Source: Sphaerotilus microaerophilus (GTDB taxonomy: Bacteria; Pseudomonadota; Gammaproteobacteria; Burkholderiales; Burkholderiaceae_C). From it: a stretch of 64,000 nucleotides of DNA. Shown here one piece after another: positions 32,758-42,824 of this stretch. The notes below the pieces were generated by a model, which was not told where the DNA came from, made no database searches, and was given only the letters and a program-made list of their open reading frames with translations. The stretch covers positions 2,728,001-2,792,000 of the forward strand of contig NZ_AP025730.1 of assembly GCF_023734135.1 (NCBI RefSeq). The letters are read 5' to 3'. The position numbers and the translations under genes are program-made. Within the stretch, counting starts at the first letter, position 1, and the number at the start of each line of letters is the position of its first letter.

Positions 32758-35700
32758 ATGAAACTGCACACCCACGACCGGCCGCACCGCAGCGGCTTCA
32801 ACATCTCCCGCTGGGCGCTGGAGCACCCGGCGCTGACGCGCTACCTGATGATCGTGCTGATGGTGCTCGGCATCGCCGCGTACTTCCAGCTCGGGCAGGA
32901 CGAGGACCCGCCCTTCACTTTCCGCGCCATGGTGGTACAGGCCGCCTGGCCGGGCGCGACGGCACAGCAGATGGCCGAGCAGGTCACCGACAAGATCGAG
33001 AAGACGCTGCAGGACGTGCCCTACACCGACGTCATCCGCAGCTACACCAAGCCGGGCGAGTCGGTGACGATCTTCCAGATCAAGGACAGTTCGCCGCCCA
33101 AGGAGGTGTCGCAGGTCTGGTACCAGGTGCGCAAGAAGATCGGCGACATCCGCCCGACGCTGCCGCAGGGCGTGCTGGGCCCCTTCTTCAACGACGAGTT
33201 CGGCGACGTCTACGGCTCGATCTACGCGCTCTCGGCCGACGGCTTCAGCCAGGAGGAGCTGCGCGAGTTCGGCGACCAGGTACGCACGCGCCTGCTGCGG
33301 GTCAAGGACGTGGCCAAGGTGGAGATCTTCGGTGCGCAGGCCGAGAAGATCTTCATCGAGATCCCCGGCAAGCGGCTGGCGCAGCTCGGCCTGGACCTGA
33401 ACCAGGTGGTGGCGCAGCTGGGTGCGCAGAACGCGGTCGAAGGCGCTGGCGCATTGGATGCGGGCTCGCAGAACCTGCAGCTGCGCGTGGGCGGCCAGTT
33501 CAACTCGGTCGACGAGCTGGGTCGCATGCCGATCCGCGCGGTCAACCCGGCCACCGGCGTGGCCAGCCAGCTGCGCCTGGCCGACATCGCGCAGATCCGG
33601 CGTGGCACCATCGATCCGCCCACCGTCAAGGTGCGCCACCAGGGCCGCCAGGTGCTGGCGCTGGGGGTGTCGATGGCCAAGGGGGGCGACATCATCGAGA
33701 TGGGCAAGGCCCTGCGCCAGGAGGTGGGGGCGCTGCGCGCGGACCTGCCGGTGGGCATCGAGCTGCAGCAGATCCAGGATCAACCGACCTCGGTGTCGAC
33801 CTCGGTGAACGAGTTCATCCAGGTGCTGATCGAGGCGGTGGTGGTGGTGCTGGGCGTGAGCTTCATCAGCCTGGGCCTGCACACCCGCCCGCTGCGCATC
33901 GACGTGTGGCCCGGCGTGGTGGTGGGCATCACCATCCCGCTGGTGCTGGCGATCACCTTCGTGACGATGTACTACTGGGGCGTCGGGCTGCACAAGATCT
34001 CGCTGGGCTCGCTGATCATCGCGCTGGGCCTGCTGGTGGACGACGCGATCATTGCCGTCGAGATGATGGTGCGCAAGCTGGAGGAGGGGCACGACAAGCT
34101 CTACGCCGCTACCTACGCCTACGACGCCACCTCGATGCCGATGCTCACCGGCACGCTGATCACCGCGGCCGGCTTCCTGCCCATCGGCATGGCCAAGTCG
34201 TCGGTGGGCGAGTACACCTTTGCGATCTTCGCGGTGACCACCGCGGCGCTGGTGATCTCGTGGCTGGTCTCGGTCTACTTCGTGCCGGCGCTGGGCGCGC
34301 GCTTCCTGCGGGTGAAGCCCCATGCCGACGGCGGTCACCCGCACGAGCTGTTCGACACGCCGTTCTACGCGCGCTTTCGCCGTCTGGTGAACTGGTGCGT
34401 GCAGCACCGCTGGATCACCATCGGGCTGACGATCGCCACCTTCGTCCTCGGCCTGGCGGGCATGGGGAAGGTACAGCAGCAGTTCTTCCCGGACTCGAAC
34501 CGGCCCGAGCTGCTGGTCGAGCTGTGGCTGGCGGAGGGCTCGACCCTGGCGGAGAGCGAGGCGGTCGCGACGCGCCTGGAGGCCACGCTGATGCGCGAGC
34601 CGGCCGTGACCTCGGCCACCGCCTGGGTGGGCAGCGGCGTGCCACGCTTCTACCTGCCGCTGGACCAGGTCTTCGCCCAGTCGAACGTCAGCCAGTTCAT
34701 CGTGATGACCAAGAGCCTCAAGGACCGCGATGCACTGCGCCAGCGCCTGCCGCACGTGCTGGCCGAACAGTTCCCCGAGGTGCGCGCGCGCGTCAAGCTG
34801 CTGGCCAGCGGGCCGCCGGTGGCCTACCCGGTGCAGTTCCGCGTCATGGGGCCGGATGCGGCGCAGGTGCGTCACTGGGCCGACCTGGCCAAGGAGCTGC
34901 TGCGGCGCAACCCGAACATGCGGGGGGTGAACGACAACTGGAACGAATCGGTCAAGGCGCTCAAGCTGGAGATCGACCAGGACAAGGCGCGTTCGCTGGG
35001 CGTGACCAGCCAGGGCATCGCCCAGGCCACGCGCATGCTGCTGACGGGCACCACCATCGGCCAGTACCGCGAAGGCGACAAGCTGGTGGACATCGTGCTG
35101 CGCCAGCCGCCCAGCGACCGCGCGGCGATCACCGACCTCGGCTCGGCCTACGTGCCCACCGCCAGCGGCCGGCCCGTGCCGCTCACGCAGATCGCCCGCA
35201 TCAGCCACGGCTGGGAGCCGGGCGTGCTGTGGCGCGAGAGCCGCCAGTTCGCCGTCACGGTGCAGGGCGACGTGGCCGAGGGCATGCAGGGCGCCACGGT
35301 GAGCGCACAGTCCTGGCCGGCGATGCAGGAGCTGATCAAGCGCATGCCGCCGGGCTACACCATCACCGTGGCCGGCGCGGTGGCCGAGAGCAGCAAGGGC
35401 CAGGGCTCGATCGCCGCGGGCGTGCCGATCATGCTGTTCCTCATCTTCACGCTGCTGATGCTGCAGCTGCAGAGCTTTTCGCGCGCCATGTTGGTCTTCC
35501 TGACCGGCCCGATGGGCATCGCCGGGGTCGCCGCCGCGCTGCTGCTGCTGAACCGGCCGTTTGGTTTCGTCGCGCTGCTCGGGGTGATCGCGCTGATGGG
35601 CATGATCATGCGCAATTCGGTGATCCTGATCGACCAGATCGAGCAGGACCGCATGGCCGGCGTGCCCACCTGGGAGGCGATCGTCGAGTCGGCGGTGCGG

Positions 35701-35913
35701 CGCTTCCGCCCCATCGTGCTGACGGCCGCGGCCGCCGTGCTGGCGATGATCCCGCTGTCGCGCAGCGTGTTCTGGGGGCCGATGGCGGTGGCCATCATGG
35801 GTGGGCTGATCGTCGCCACGGCGCTCACCTTGCTGGCGCTGCCGGCGATGTATGCCGCCTGGTTCCGGGTGCGGCGCGAGCCGGGTGCGGGCGGCCGGCT
35901 CGCCGCGGGCTAG
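32758..35913 (+). CDS. RND efflux pump inner-membrane transporter
   Basis: A 1051-residue proton-driven exporter of the HAE-1-like/heavy-duty RND superfamily. It has the twelve-helix layout: one N-terminal helix (LMIVLMVLGIAAYF), a large periplasmic loop, a block of five helices including GLLVDDAIIAVEMM (the proton-relay aspartate pair of helix 4), and a symmetrical second half ending in VATALTLLALPAMYAAWF. The N-terminus with QDEDPPFTFRAMVVQAAWPGATAQQMAEQVTDKIE resembles the MexK/VmeI-type group more than AcrB. The substrate is unknown. It is the last gene of the operon and is followed by a terminator. Confidence 0.92.
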   Translation: MKLHTHDRPHRSGFNISRWALEHPALTRYLMIVLMVLGIAAYFQLGQDEDPPFTFRAMVVQAAWPGATAQQMAEQVTDKIEKTLQDVPYTDVIRSYTKPGESVTIFQIKDSSPPKEVSQVWYQVRKKIGDIRPTLPQGVLGPFFNDEFGDVYGSIYALSADGFSQEELREFGDQVRTRLLRVKDVAKVEIFGAQAEKIFIEIPGKRLAQLGLDLNQVVAQLGAQNAVEGAGALDAGSQNLQLRVGGQFNSVDELGRMPIRAVNPATGVASQLRLADIAQIRRGTIDPPTVKVRHQGRQVLALGVSMAKGGDIIEMGKALRQEVGALRADLPVGIELQQIQDQPTSVSTSVNEFIQVLIEAVVVVLGVSFISLGLHTRPLRIDVWPGVVVGITIPLVLAITFVTMYYWGVGLHKISLGSLIIALGLLVDDAIIAVEMMVRKLEEGHDKLYAATYAYDATSMPMLTGTLITAAGFLPIGMAKSSVGEYTFAIFAVTTAALVISWLVSVYFVPALGARFLRVKPHADGGHPHELFDTPFYARFRRLVNWCVQHRWITIGLTIATFVLGLAGMGKVQQQFFPDSNRPELLVELWLAEGSTLAESEAVATRLEATLMREPAVTSATAWVGSGVPRFYLPLDQVFAQSNVSQFIVMTKSLKDRDALRQRLPHVLAEQFPEVRARVKLLASGPPVAYPVQFRVMGPDAAQVRHWADLAKELLRRNPNMRGVNDNWNESVKALKLEIDQDKARSLGVTSQGIAQATRMLLTGTTIGQYREGDKLVDIVLRQPPSDRAAITDLGSAYVPTASGRPVPLTQIARISHGWEPGVLWRESRQFAVTVQGDVAEGMQGATVSAQSWPAMQELIKRMPPGYTITVAGAVAESSKGQGSIAAGVPIMLFLIFTLLMLQLQSFSRAMLVFLTGPMGIAGVAAALLLLNRPFGFVALLGVIALMGMIMRNSVILIDQIEQDRMAGVPTWEAIVESAVRRFRPIVLTAAAAVLAMIPLSRSVFWGPMAVAIMGGLIVATALTLLALPAMYAAWFRVRREPGAGGRLAAG

Positions 35914-35935
35914 AATCGCAGATTCAAGGATCGCC

Positions 35936-35970
35936 CGAGGGGAGTTCTCGCTGACTCCCCTCGCCGTTTT
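35936..35970 (+). terminator. Terminator after RND operon
   Basis: CGAGGGGAGT (35936-35945) pairs with ACTCCCCTCG (35954-35963) around an 8-nt loop, followed by CCGTTTT. A strong 10-bp stem right after the pump gene and before tRNA-Leu. Confidence 0.8.
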
Positions 35971-36005
35971 GCAGCCGGCTTGCGCCGCCGGCATTGCAGA
36001 TCACC

Positions 36006-36092
36006 GCGCGGGTGGCGAAATTGGTAGACGCACCAGGTTTAGGTCCTGACGCCTTCACGGGCGTGCCGGTTCGAGTCCGGCCCCGCGCACCA
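36006..36092 (+). tRNA. tRNA-Leu (anticodon TAG)
   Basis: An 87-nt class II tRNA: acceptor GCGCGGG/CCCGCGC, anticodon loop TTTAGGT giving TAG, a long variable arm (TGACGCCTTCACGGGCGT), a GGTTCGAGTCC T-arm and an encoded CCA (36090-36092). Reads CUA. It lies just upstream of tig. Confidence 0.95.
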
Positions 36093-36124
36093 GGCAACCA
36101 GCAAACACGAAAGAGTCTGAGCAA

Positions 36125-37432
36125 ATGGCTGTTACTGTGGAGACCCTCGAGAAACTCGAGCGCCGCATCACGCTGACCCTGTCGGCCGAAGACATCCGCA
36201 AGGAGGTCGAAAACCGCCTCAAGCGCCTCGCCCGCACGGTCAAGGCCGACGGCTTCCGTCCCGGCAAGGTGCCGATGGGCGTGGTCACGCAGCGATACGG
36301 CTACTCGGTGCAGTACGAGGTCGTCAACGACAAGGTCGGCCAGGCCTTCACCCAGGCGGCCAACGAGGCCGAGCTGCGCGTGGCCGGCATGCCGCGCATC
36401 AGCGAGAAGGAAGGCGCAGCCGAGGGCGAGGTGGCCTTTGACGCGGTGTTCGAGGTCTACCCCGAGGTGGTGGTTGGTGACCTGGCCGAGGTCGAGGTCG
36501 AGCGCGTCACCAGCGAGGTGACCGACGCTGCGATCGACCGCACCCTGGACATCCTGCGCAAGCAGCGCCGCAGCTTTGCCGACCGTGCCGCTGATGAAGT
36601 GGCCACCGACGACGACCGCGTGACGATCGACTTCGAAGGCAAGATCGACGGCGAGCCCTTCGCGGGCGGCAAGGCCGAAGGTTTCCAGTTCATCCTGGGC
36701 GAAGGCCGGATGCTGGAGCAGTTCGAGAAGGCCGTGCGCGGCATGAAGGCGGGCGAGTCCAAGACCTTCCCGCTGGCCTTCCCCGAGGACTACCACGGCA
36801 AGGACGTGGCGGGCAAGGAAGCCGACTTCCTGGTCACGCTGACGAAGATCGAGGCGCAGCAGCTGCCGGCGGTCGATGCCGAGTTCGCGCAGTCCCTGGG
36901 CATTGCCGATGCGACGGTCGAGGGCCTGCGTGCCGACATCAAGAAGAATCTGGAGCGCGAGGTCAAGTTCCGCGTGGCCGCTCGTAACAAGCAGGCCGTG
37001 ATGGCCGCGCTGGAGAAGGCCACCAGCTTCGACCTGCCCAAGGCGCTGGTCGATAACGAGCTGGAGCGCTTGGTCGCCGGTGCGCGCGAGGACCTGAAGC
37101 AGCGTGGCATCAAGGACGCCGACAAGGCCCCGATCCCCACCGAGGTCTTCCAGCCCCAGGCCGAGCGCCGCGTGCGCCTGGGCCTGACGGTGGCCGAGGT
37201 GGTGCGTGCCAACAACCTGAGCGCCACGGTCGAGCAGATCAAGGCGCATGTCGACGAGCTGGCCCAGAGCTACGAGAAGCCCGAGGACGTGGTGCGCTGG
37301 TACTTCGGCGACCAGCAGCGCCTGGCCGAGGTCGAGGCGGTGGTGATCGAGGCCAATGTGGCCGAATTCGTGCTCGGCCGCGCCAAGGTCGTGGACAAGG
37401 CGCTGGCTTTCGACGAGCTGATGGGGGCCTGA
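36125..37432 (+). CDS. tig: Trigger factor (ribosome-associated chaperone/prolyl isomerase)
   Basis: A 435-residue trigger factor, which binds at the ribosome exit tunnel and helps nascent chains fold. Its three domains are all present. The N-terminal ribosome-binding part (1-145) includes the signature [11 protein letters not shown] (FRKGKxP type, with G-F-R-P-G-K). The FKBP-like isomerase domain is at about 160-245 ([52 protein letters not shown]). The rest is a long helical C-terminal cradle. It starts 32 bp after the tRNA-Leu and heads the tig-clpP-clpX-lon protein-quality-control cluster. Confidence 0.97.
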   Translation: MAVTVETLEKLERRITLTLSAEDIRKEVENRLKRLARTVKADGFRPGKVPMGVVTQRYGYSVQYEVVNDKVGQAFTQAANEAELRVAGMPRISEKEGAAEGEVAFDAVFEVYPEVVVGDLAEVEVERVTSEVTDAAIDRTLDILRKQRRSFADRAADEVATDDDRVTIDFEGKIDGEPFAGGKAEGFQFILGEGRMLEQFEKAVRGMKAGESKTFPLAFPEDYHGKDVAGKEADFLVTLTKIEAQQLPAVDAEFAQSLGIADATVEGLRADIKKNLEREVKFRVAARNKQAVMAALEKATSFDLPKALVDNELERLVAGAREDLKQRGIKDADKAPIPTEVFQPQAERRVRLGLTVAEVVRANNLSATVEQIKAHVDELAQSYEKPEDVVRWYFGDQQRLAEVEAVVIEANVAEFVLGRAKVVDKALAFDELMGA

Positions 37433-37475
37433 TTCCTCCCATCCGGCCCATCCTGGAGGGTGGGCAGTTTGCACG

Positions 37476-37499
37476 GGGGCGCTTTCGAGCGCCCCTTGT
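37476..37499 (+). terminator. Terminator-like hairpin after tig
   Basis: GGGGCGC (37476-37482) and GCGCCCC (37489-37495) enclose a TTTCGA loop and are followed by TTGT. A strong stem with a weak U-tract, 43 bp after tig. It probably attenuates readthrough into clpP. Confidence 0.65.
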
Positions 37500-37636
37500 C
37501 ACATTCGGGTCGTCTCCCACTGCCCGCATGGGGTGCTGGCAAGGCACATAATCGGGCCCGAATTTCGGACCGGCCGGCATGGTGCGCTGCACCTGCAGCC
37601 GTTGGTTGAGCGGCTGCGGCCGTCGCAAGGGAATCC

Positions 37637-38245
37637 ATGAGCGCACTCGACACCAACAACCTGGGCATGGTGCCCATCGTCATCGAACAATCGGGCCGCG
37701 GTGAGCGCGCCTACGACATCTACTCGCGCCTGCTGCGCGAGCGGGTGATTTTCCTGGTCGGTCCGGTGAATGACCAGTCGGCCAACCTCGTGGTGGCGCA
37801 ACTGCTGTTCCTGGAGAGCGAGAACCCCGACAAGGACATCTCGCTGTACATCAACTCGCCGGGCGGCAGCGTGAGCGCCGGGATGTCGATCTACGACACC
37901 ATGCAGTTCATCAAGCCGCAGGTCTCGACGCTGTGCATGGGTCTGGCTGCCTCCATGGGCGCCTTCCTGCTGGCGGCGGGCGCCAAGGGCAAGCGCTTCT
38001 CGCTGCCGAACTCCAAGATCATGATCCACCAGCCGTTGGGTGGAGCACAGGGTCAGGCGACCGACATCGAGATCCACGCCCGCGAGATCCTCAAGACCCG
38101 CGAGCAGTTGAACCGGATCCTGGCCGAGCGCACCGGGCAGTCCCTGGAAAAGATCCAGAACGACACCGAACGTGACTACTTCATGTCGGCCGATGAGTCG
38201 CAGACTTACGGACTGATCGATCAGGTGCTGGCCAAGCGAGGCTGA
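37637..38245 (+). CDS. clpP: ATP-dependent Clp protease proteolytic subunit ClpP
   Basis: A 202-residue serine peptidase that forms the barrel-shaped chamber used with ClpX (and ClpA). The catalytic triad is visible: Ser106 ([11 protein letters not shown]), His131 ([13 protein letters not shown]) and Asp180 ([10 protein letters not shown]). Length and sequence are standard. It is followed by a clear terminator, so clpX downstream should also have its own promoter. Confidence 0.97.
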   Translation: MSALDTNNLGMVPIVIEQSGRGERAYDIYSRLLRERVIFLVGPVNDQSANLVVAQLLFLESENPDKDISLYINSPGGSVSAGMSIYDTMQFIKPQVSTLCMGLAASMGAFLLAAGAKGKRFSLPNSKIMIHQPLGGAQGQATDIEIHAREILKTREQLNRILAERTGQSLEKIQNDTERDYFMSADESQTYGLIDQVLAKRG

Positions 38246-38248
38246 CAC

Positions 38249-38283
38249 CGGGTCGCTGGCCGGCGTGGCGGCCCGTTTTTTTT
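38249..38283 (+). terminator. Rho-independent terminator between clpP and clpX
   Basis: CGGGTCGC (38249-38256) pairs with GCGGCCCG (38268-38275; one G-U pair) around an 11-nt loop, followed directly by eight T residues. It lies 3 bp after the clpP stop. Confidence 0.85.
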
Positions 38284-38321
38284 GACTTATCATCTTTTTC
38301 GATTCCTCAAGGCCGCATCCC

Positions 38322-39596
38322 ATGCCCGAGAAAAAAGGTTCCTCCGGCGAGAAGATTCTGTACTGCTCGTTTTGCGGCAAGAGCCAGCACGAGGTCAAGA
38401 AGCTGATCGCCGGGCCGTCGGTGTTCATCTGCGATGAGTGCATCGAGCTGTGCAACGACATCATCCGCGACGAGGTGCCTGCCACCGAAACTGGCGTCAA
38501 GGGCGGGCGGGCCGACCTGCCGGTGCCCAGTGAGATCAAGGGCATTCTTGACCAGTACGTGATCGGGCAGGACCCTGCCAAGCGCACGCTGGCGGTGGCG
38601 GTGTACAACCACTACAAGCGGCTCAAGCACATGGGCGACAAGCCCAAGGGCGATGACGTCGAGCTGTCCAAGAGCAACATCCTGCTGATCGGGCCAACCG
38701 GCTCGGGCAAGACGCTGCTCGCCCAGACATTGGCGCGTCTGCTGAACGTGCCCTTCGTGATCGCCGATGCCACCACGCTGACCGAAGCTGGCTACGTGGG
38801 CGAGGACGTCGAGAACATCATCCAGAAGCTGCTGCAGAACTGCAACTACGAGGTCGAGCGGGCGCAGCGGGGCATCGTCTACATCGACGAGATCGACAAG
38901 ATCTCGCGCAAGGCCGACAACCCGTCGATCACCCGCGACGTTTCCGGCGAAGGTGTGCAGCAGGCGCTGCTCAAGCTCGTCGAGGGCACCTTGGCCAGCG
39001 TGCCGCCCCAGGGCGGGCGCAAGCACCCGAACCAGGATTTCCTGCAGATCGACACGACCAACATCCTGTTCATCTGCGGTGGTGCTTTCGATGGACTGGA
39101 GAAGGTGATTGCCAACCGTTCCGAGAAGTCTGGCATCGGCTTTGGCGCCAGCGTCAAGAGCAAGCAGGAGCGCAGCATCTCCGAGGTGTTCAAGCAGATC
39201 GAGCCCGAGGACCTGATCAAGTTCGGCCTGATCCCGGAGCTGGTCGGTCGCCTGCCGGTCATTGCGACCCTGGGCGAGTTGACCGAGGACGCGCTGGTGC
39301 AGATCCTCACCGAGCCCAAGAATGCGCTGGTCAAGCAGTACCAGCGGCTGTTCTCGATGGACGGTGTGGACCTGGAGATCCGCCAGTCCGCCCTGCGTGC
39401 GATTGCCGAGAAGGCGCTCAAGCGCAAGACGGGCGCGCGCGGCCTGCGCTCGATCGTGGAGCAGGCCTTGATGGACACGATGTTCGATCTGCCGACGCTG
39501 GACGGCGTGGCCAAGGTCGTGATCGACGAGCACACCATCGAAGAGAACCACAAGCCGCTGCTGGTCTACCGCGAGCAGGCCAAGGCCAGCGCCTGA
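38322..39596 (+). CDS. clpX: ATP-dependent Clp protease ATP-binding subunit ClpX
   Basis: A 424-residue AAA+ unfoldase that feeds tagged proteins into ClpP. It has the N-terminal four-cysteine zinc domain ([24 protein letters not shown]), Walker A (GPTGSGKT), the GYVGEDVEN pore-1 loop, Walker B ([11 protein letters not shown]) and the [13 protein letters not shown] region. The ClpP-binding loop (KSGIGFGAS, the IGF motif) and sensor-2 ([14 protein letters not shown]) follow. Standard length. Confidence 0.98.
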   Translation: MPEKKGSSGEKILYCSFCGKSQHEVKKLIAGPSVFICDECIELCNDIIRDEVPATETGVKGGRADLPVPSEIKGILDQYVIGQDPAKRTLAVAVYNHYKRLKHMGDKPKGDDVELSKSNILLIGPTGSGKTLLAQTLARLLNVPFVIADATTLTEAGYVGEDVENIIQKLLQNCNYEVERAQRGIVYIDEIDKISRKADNPSITRDVSGEGVQQALLKLVEGTLASVPPQGGRKHPNQDFLQIDTTNILFICGGAFDGLEKVIANRSEKSGIGFGASVKSKQERSISEVFKQIEPEDLIKFGLIPELVGRLPVIATLGELTEDALVQILTEPKNALVKQYQRLFSMDGVDLEIRQSALRAIAEKALKRKTGARGLRSIVEQALMDTMFDLPTLDGVAKVVIDEHTIEENHKPLLVYREQAKASA

Positions 39597-39739
39597 TCCC
39601 TACACCGGCGGCCACCCTGCCTTGGTACTGTGGCCGCCTTCCCGGCGGAGCCCGTCCGCTGGGCACGTCGTGTGCCCCATGACGTGCCCTTGCAATCCGG
39701 CGCTGCGCTCCCAGATGGAGCGCTGAAAGAGAGGTTCTG

Positions 39740-42163
39740 ATGTCCGGTCATCCCATTCTTCCCCCTGAGCCCATCACGCTGCCGTTGCTCCCGCTGCGCG
39801 ACGTGGTGGTGTTCCCCCACATGGTCATCCCGCTCTTTGTCGGCCGGCCCAAGTCCATCAAGGCGCTCGAGGCCGCGATGGAGGCGGGGCGCCAGATCAT
39901 GCTGGTGGCCCAGAAGGCGGCCGGCAAGGACGAGCCCATGCCGGACGACATGTTCGAGACCGGTTGTGTCTCGTCGATCCTGCAGATGCTCAAGCTTCCC
40001 GACGGCACCGTGAAGGTACTGGTCGAGGGCCTGCAACGCGCCAATACGCAGAGCATCGATGACAGTGGCGAGTACTTCACCACCGTCGTGGTGCCGGTGC
40101 CGGTGCCAGACCAGGGCTCGCCCGAGATCGAGGCCCTGCGCCGCGCGGTGACCCAGCAGTTCGACCAGTACGTCAAGCTCAACAAGAAGATCCCGCCCGA
40201 GATCCTGACCTCGATCGGCGGCATTGATGACGCCGGCCGACTGGCTGACACGATCGCGGCGCATCTGCCGCTCAAGCTCGAAGCCAAGCAGGCCATCCTT
40301 GATTTGGTGCCGGTGTCGGGGCGCCTGGAGAAGCTGCTGGAGCTGCTGGAGCACGAGGTCGACATCCTGCAGGTGGAGAAGCGCATCCGTGGCCGCGTCA
40401 AGCGCCAGATGGAGAAGAGCCAGCGCGAGTACTACCTGAACGAGCAGGTCAAGGCGATCCAGAAGGAGCTGGGCGAGGGCGAAGAAGGTGCCGACCTCGA
40501 AGAGCTCGAGAAGAAGATCGTCGCCGCCAAGATGTCGAAAGAGGCGCGCAAGAAGGCCGAGGCCGAGCTGAAGAAGCTCAAGCTGATGTCGCCGATGTCC
40601 GCCGAAGCAACGGTGGTGCGCAACTACATCGACACCCTGATCAACCTGCCCTGGGCCAAGAAGAGCAAGGTCAAGCACGACCTGCCGCTGGCCGAGGACG
40701 TGCTCAACGAGGACCACTACGGCCTGGAGAAGGTCAAGGAACGCATCCTCGAATACCTCGCGGTGCAGCAGCGCGTGGACAAGGTCAAGGCACCGATCCT
40801 CTGCCTGGTCGGTCCTCCGGGCGTGGGCAAAACCTCGCTGGGCCAGAGCGTGGCGCGCGCGACCGGACGCAAGTTCGTACGCATGGCGCTGGGCGGCGTG
40901 CGTGACGAGGCCGAGATCCGCGGGCACCGCCGCACCTACATCGGCTCAATGCCAGGCAAGGTGCTGCAGAGCCTGAGCAAGGTCGGTGTGCGCAACCCGC
41001 TGTTCCTGCTCGACGAGATCGACAAGCTGGGCATGGACTTCCGTGGCGATCCGTCTTCGGCGCTGCTGGAGGTGCTTGACCCCGAGCAGAACCACACCTT
41101 TTCGGACCACTACGTCGAGGTCGACTTCGACCTGTCGGATGTGATGTTCATCGCGACCTCCAACTCGCTGAACATCCCGCCGGCGCTGCTGGACCGCATG
41201 GAGGTGATCCGTCTTTCTGGCTACACAGAGGACGAAAAGGTCTCGATCGCCCAGCGTTACCTGCTGCCGAAGCAGCGCAAGAACAACGGCGTCAGTGACG
41301 ACGAACTGGATGTGGCGGAAGACGCTATCCGCGGAATCATCCGCTACTACACCCGCGAGGCGGGGGTTCGTTCGCTGGAGCGTGAGATCTCCAAGATCTG
41401 CCGCAAGGTGGTCAAGGGCCTGTCGCTGAAGAAGTACGACGCGAAGGTGGTCGTGACGGCCGAGAACCTCAACGACTATCTCGGCGTGCGCAAGTACAGC
41501 TATGGCGAGGCCGAGAAGCAGGACCAGGTCGGTCAGATCAACGGGCTGGCCTGGACTGAAGTGGGCGGTGACCTGCTGACGATCGAGGCGGCGGTGATGC
41601 CTGGCAAGGGCCACATCATCCGCACCGGCTCGCTGGGCGACGTGATGAAGGAGTCGGTCGAGGCTGCGCGCACCGTGGTACGCAGCCGTGCAGCGCGCCT
41701 GGGCATCAAGGACGAGCTGTTCGAGAAACGCGACATCCACATCCACGTGCCGGACGGTGCAACGCCGAAGGATGGTCCGAGTGCCGGTGCGGCAATGACA
41801 ACGGCCCTCGTATCAGCACTGACTGGCATCCCGGTGCGTGCCGATGTGGCGATGACCGGCGAGATCACGCTTCGCGGTGAAGTGACGGAGATCGGTGGCC
41901 TGAAAGAGAAGCTGTTGGCCGCCCACCGGGGTGGCATCAAGACAGTGCTGATCCCGGAGGAGAACGCCAAGGATCTGCAGGACATCCCCGAAAACGTCAA
42001 GAATCACCTCGAGATCGTGCCTGTGCGCTGGATCGACAAGGTGCTGGAGATCGCGCTGGCCGGCAAGCCGACGCCGCTGCCCGAGGAAGAGGCGAAGGTG
42101 GTAGTCGAGCCGATCGCTGCGGATGCGGTGCCCGCTCCGGCCACGGATGCCACGAAGCATTGA
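39740..42163 (+). CDS. lon: ATP-dependent protease La (Lon)
   Basis: An 807-residue Lon of the LonA type, degrading misfolded and short-lived regulatory proteins. It comprises an N-terminal substrate-binding domain ([23 protein letters not shown]), a helical neck, and an AAA+ module with Walker A ([13 protein letters not shown]) and Walker B ([11 protein letters not shown]). The C-terminal protease has the Ser681 ([10 protein letters not shown])-Lys724 catalytic dyad. The start follows GAGAGG. It is the last gene of the tig-clpP-clpX-lon group, with a 143-bp gap from clpX that holds no recognised gene. Confidence 0.98.
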   Translation: MSGHPILPPEPITLPLLPLRDVVVFPHMVIPLFVGRPKSIKALEAAMEAGRQIMLVAQKAAGKDEPMPDDMFETGCVSSILQMLKLPDGTVKVLVEGLQRANTQSIDDSGEYFTTVVVPVPVPDQGSPEIEALRRAVTQQFDQYVKLNKKIPPEILTSIGGIDDAGRLADTIAAHLPLKLEAKQAILDLVPVSGRLEKLLELLEHEVDILQVEKRIRGRVKRQMEKSQREYYLNEQVKAIQKELGEGEEGADLEELEKKIVAAKMSKEARKKAEAELKKLKLMSPMSAEATVVRNYIDTLINLPWAKKSKVKHDLPLAEDVLNEDHYGLEKVKERILEYLAVQQRVDKVKAPILCLVGPPGVGKTSLGQSVARATGRKFVRMALGGVRDEAEIRGHRRTYIGSMPGKVLQSLSKVGVRNPLFLLDEIDKLGMDFRGDPSSALLEVLDPEQNHTFSDHYVEVDFDLSDVMFIATSNSLNIPPALLDRMEVIRLSGYTEDEKVSIAQRYLLPKQRKNNGVSDDELDVAEDAIRGIIRYYTREAGVRSLEREISKICRKVVKGLSLKKYDAKVVVTAENLNDYLGVRKYSYGEAEKQDQVGQINGLAWTEVGGDLLTIEAAVMPGKGHIIRTGSLGDVMKESVEAARTVVRSRAARLGIKDELFEKRDIHIHVPDGATPKDGPSAGAAMTTALVSALTGIPVRADVAMTGEITLRGEVTEIGGLKEKLLAAHRGGIKTVLIPEENAKDLQDIPENVKNHLEIVPVRWIDKVLEIALAGKPTPLPEEEAKVVVEPIAADAVPAPATDATKH

Positions 42164-42216
42164 TGCTGTGAAGGTGAGTTGAGGATTCGCCATCCCCAAA
42201 AATTCTGCAAAGGGGC

Positions 42217-42246
42217 TTGCGGTCTTCAAAGAATTTGTTCTATAAT
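42217..42246 (+). promoter_or_regulatory. tRNA cluster promoter
   Basis: TTGCGG (42217-42222), an 18-bp spacer and a perfect TATAAT (42241-42246) lie 54 bp ahead of the first tRNA-Gly. The surrounding DNA is AT-rich. No other strong promoter is visible between lon and the tRNAs. Confidence 0.75.
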
Positions 42247-42299
42247 CTCTTTCTCGACGCGCAAGACACTGAATCAAGTGAAAACGCATCGAATCCCAA

Positions 42300-42375
42300 G
42301 CGGGAGTAGCTCAGTTGGTAGAGCGCAACCTTGCCAAGGTTGAGGTCGCGAGTTCGAGACTCGTCTCCCGCTCCA
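42300..42375 (+). tRNA. tRNA-Gly (anticodon GCC), copy 1
   Basis: 76 nt; acceptor GCGGGAG/CTCCCGC, anticodon loop TTGCCAA giving GCC, encoded CCA (42373-42375). Identical in sequence to the copy at 42570. Confidence 0.96.
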
Positions 42376-42438
42376 GGTTGACCTGGGAATGAGGTTGGTG
42401 AAGCTTCTTTCTCGTCGGCTTGCAGTCTGGTATTTCGC

Positions 42439-42512
42439 GGCGCGATAGCAAAGCGGTTATGCAGCGGATTGCAAATCCGCCCAGGGCGGTTCGACTCCGC
42501 CTCGCGCCTCCA
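42439..42512 (+). tRNA. tRNA-Cys (anticodon GCA)
   Basis: 74 nt; acceptor GGCGCGA/TCGCGCC, anticodon loop TTGCAAA giving GCA, encoded CCA (42510-42512). It lies between the two tRNA-Gly copies. Confidence 0.95.
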
Positions 42513-42569
42513 GGTCTGATGGGGTTTCGGTTGTGTTGATGGATTTGGTGTTGTTGTGATTCGTTGAAT

Positions 42570-42645
42570 GCGGGAGTAGCTCAGTTGGTAGAGCGCAACC
42601 TTGCCAAGGTTGAGGTCGCGAGTTCGAGACTCGTCTCCCGCTCCA
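42570..42645 (+). tRNA. tRNA-Gly (anticodon GCC), copy 2
   Basis: 76 nt, same as the tRNA-Gly at 42300-42375 along its whole length, with an encoded CCA. It is the last gene of the Gly-Cys-Gly cluster and is followed 8 bp later by a terminator. Confidence 0.96.
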
Positions 42646-42653
42646 AATTTAAG

Positions 42654-42681
42654 AAGCCGCCTGACTAAGGCGGCTTTTTTT
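42654..42681 (+). terminator. Rho-independent terminator of tRNA cluster
   Basis: AAGCCGCC (42654-42661), a TGACTAA loop and GGCGGCTT (42669-42676), running into a T-tract. A textbook terminator. Confidence 0.92.
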
Positions 42682-42771
42682 CGTTCGTTGATCCGAACGG
42701 TAAACGGTGAGGATGTGGGGGGCCTGCGATCGATTGCGTCGATACAGCGCCCTCCAGGTCCGCTTGCCGTT

Positions 42772-42807
42772 TGAAGGCCGTTGCTGCCAATGCGACGACG
42801 GCCTTCA
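42772..42807. repeat. Inverted repeat downstream of bamC
   Basis: TGAAGGCCGT (42772-42781) and ACGGCCTTCA (42798-42807) form a 10-bp stem with a 16-nt loop, 18 bp beyond the bamC stop. There is no U-run on either strand. It may protect or end the bamC message. Confidence 0.5.
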
Positions 42808-42824
42808 GGGTTTGCCAGCGGCAG

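Noticed and set aside
31459..35994. Very long minus-strand open frame (over 1500 codons) opposite the RND efflux genes
   Set aside because: Composition is dominated by His, Arg, Gln and Asp without any fold or signal. The plus-strand genes have complete RND features.
37433..39739. Sigma-32 heat-shock promoters before clpP, clpX or lon
   Set aside because: Such promoters are expected for these genes, and CCCCAT occurs near 39690 and CTTGTC near 37496, but no pair with the right sequence and spacing was found by eye.
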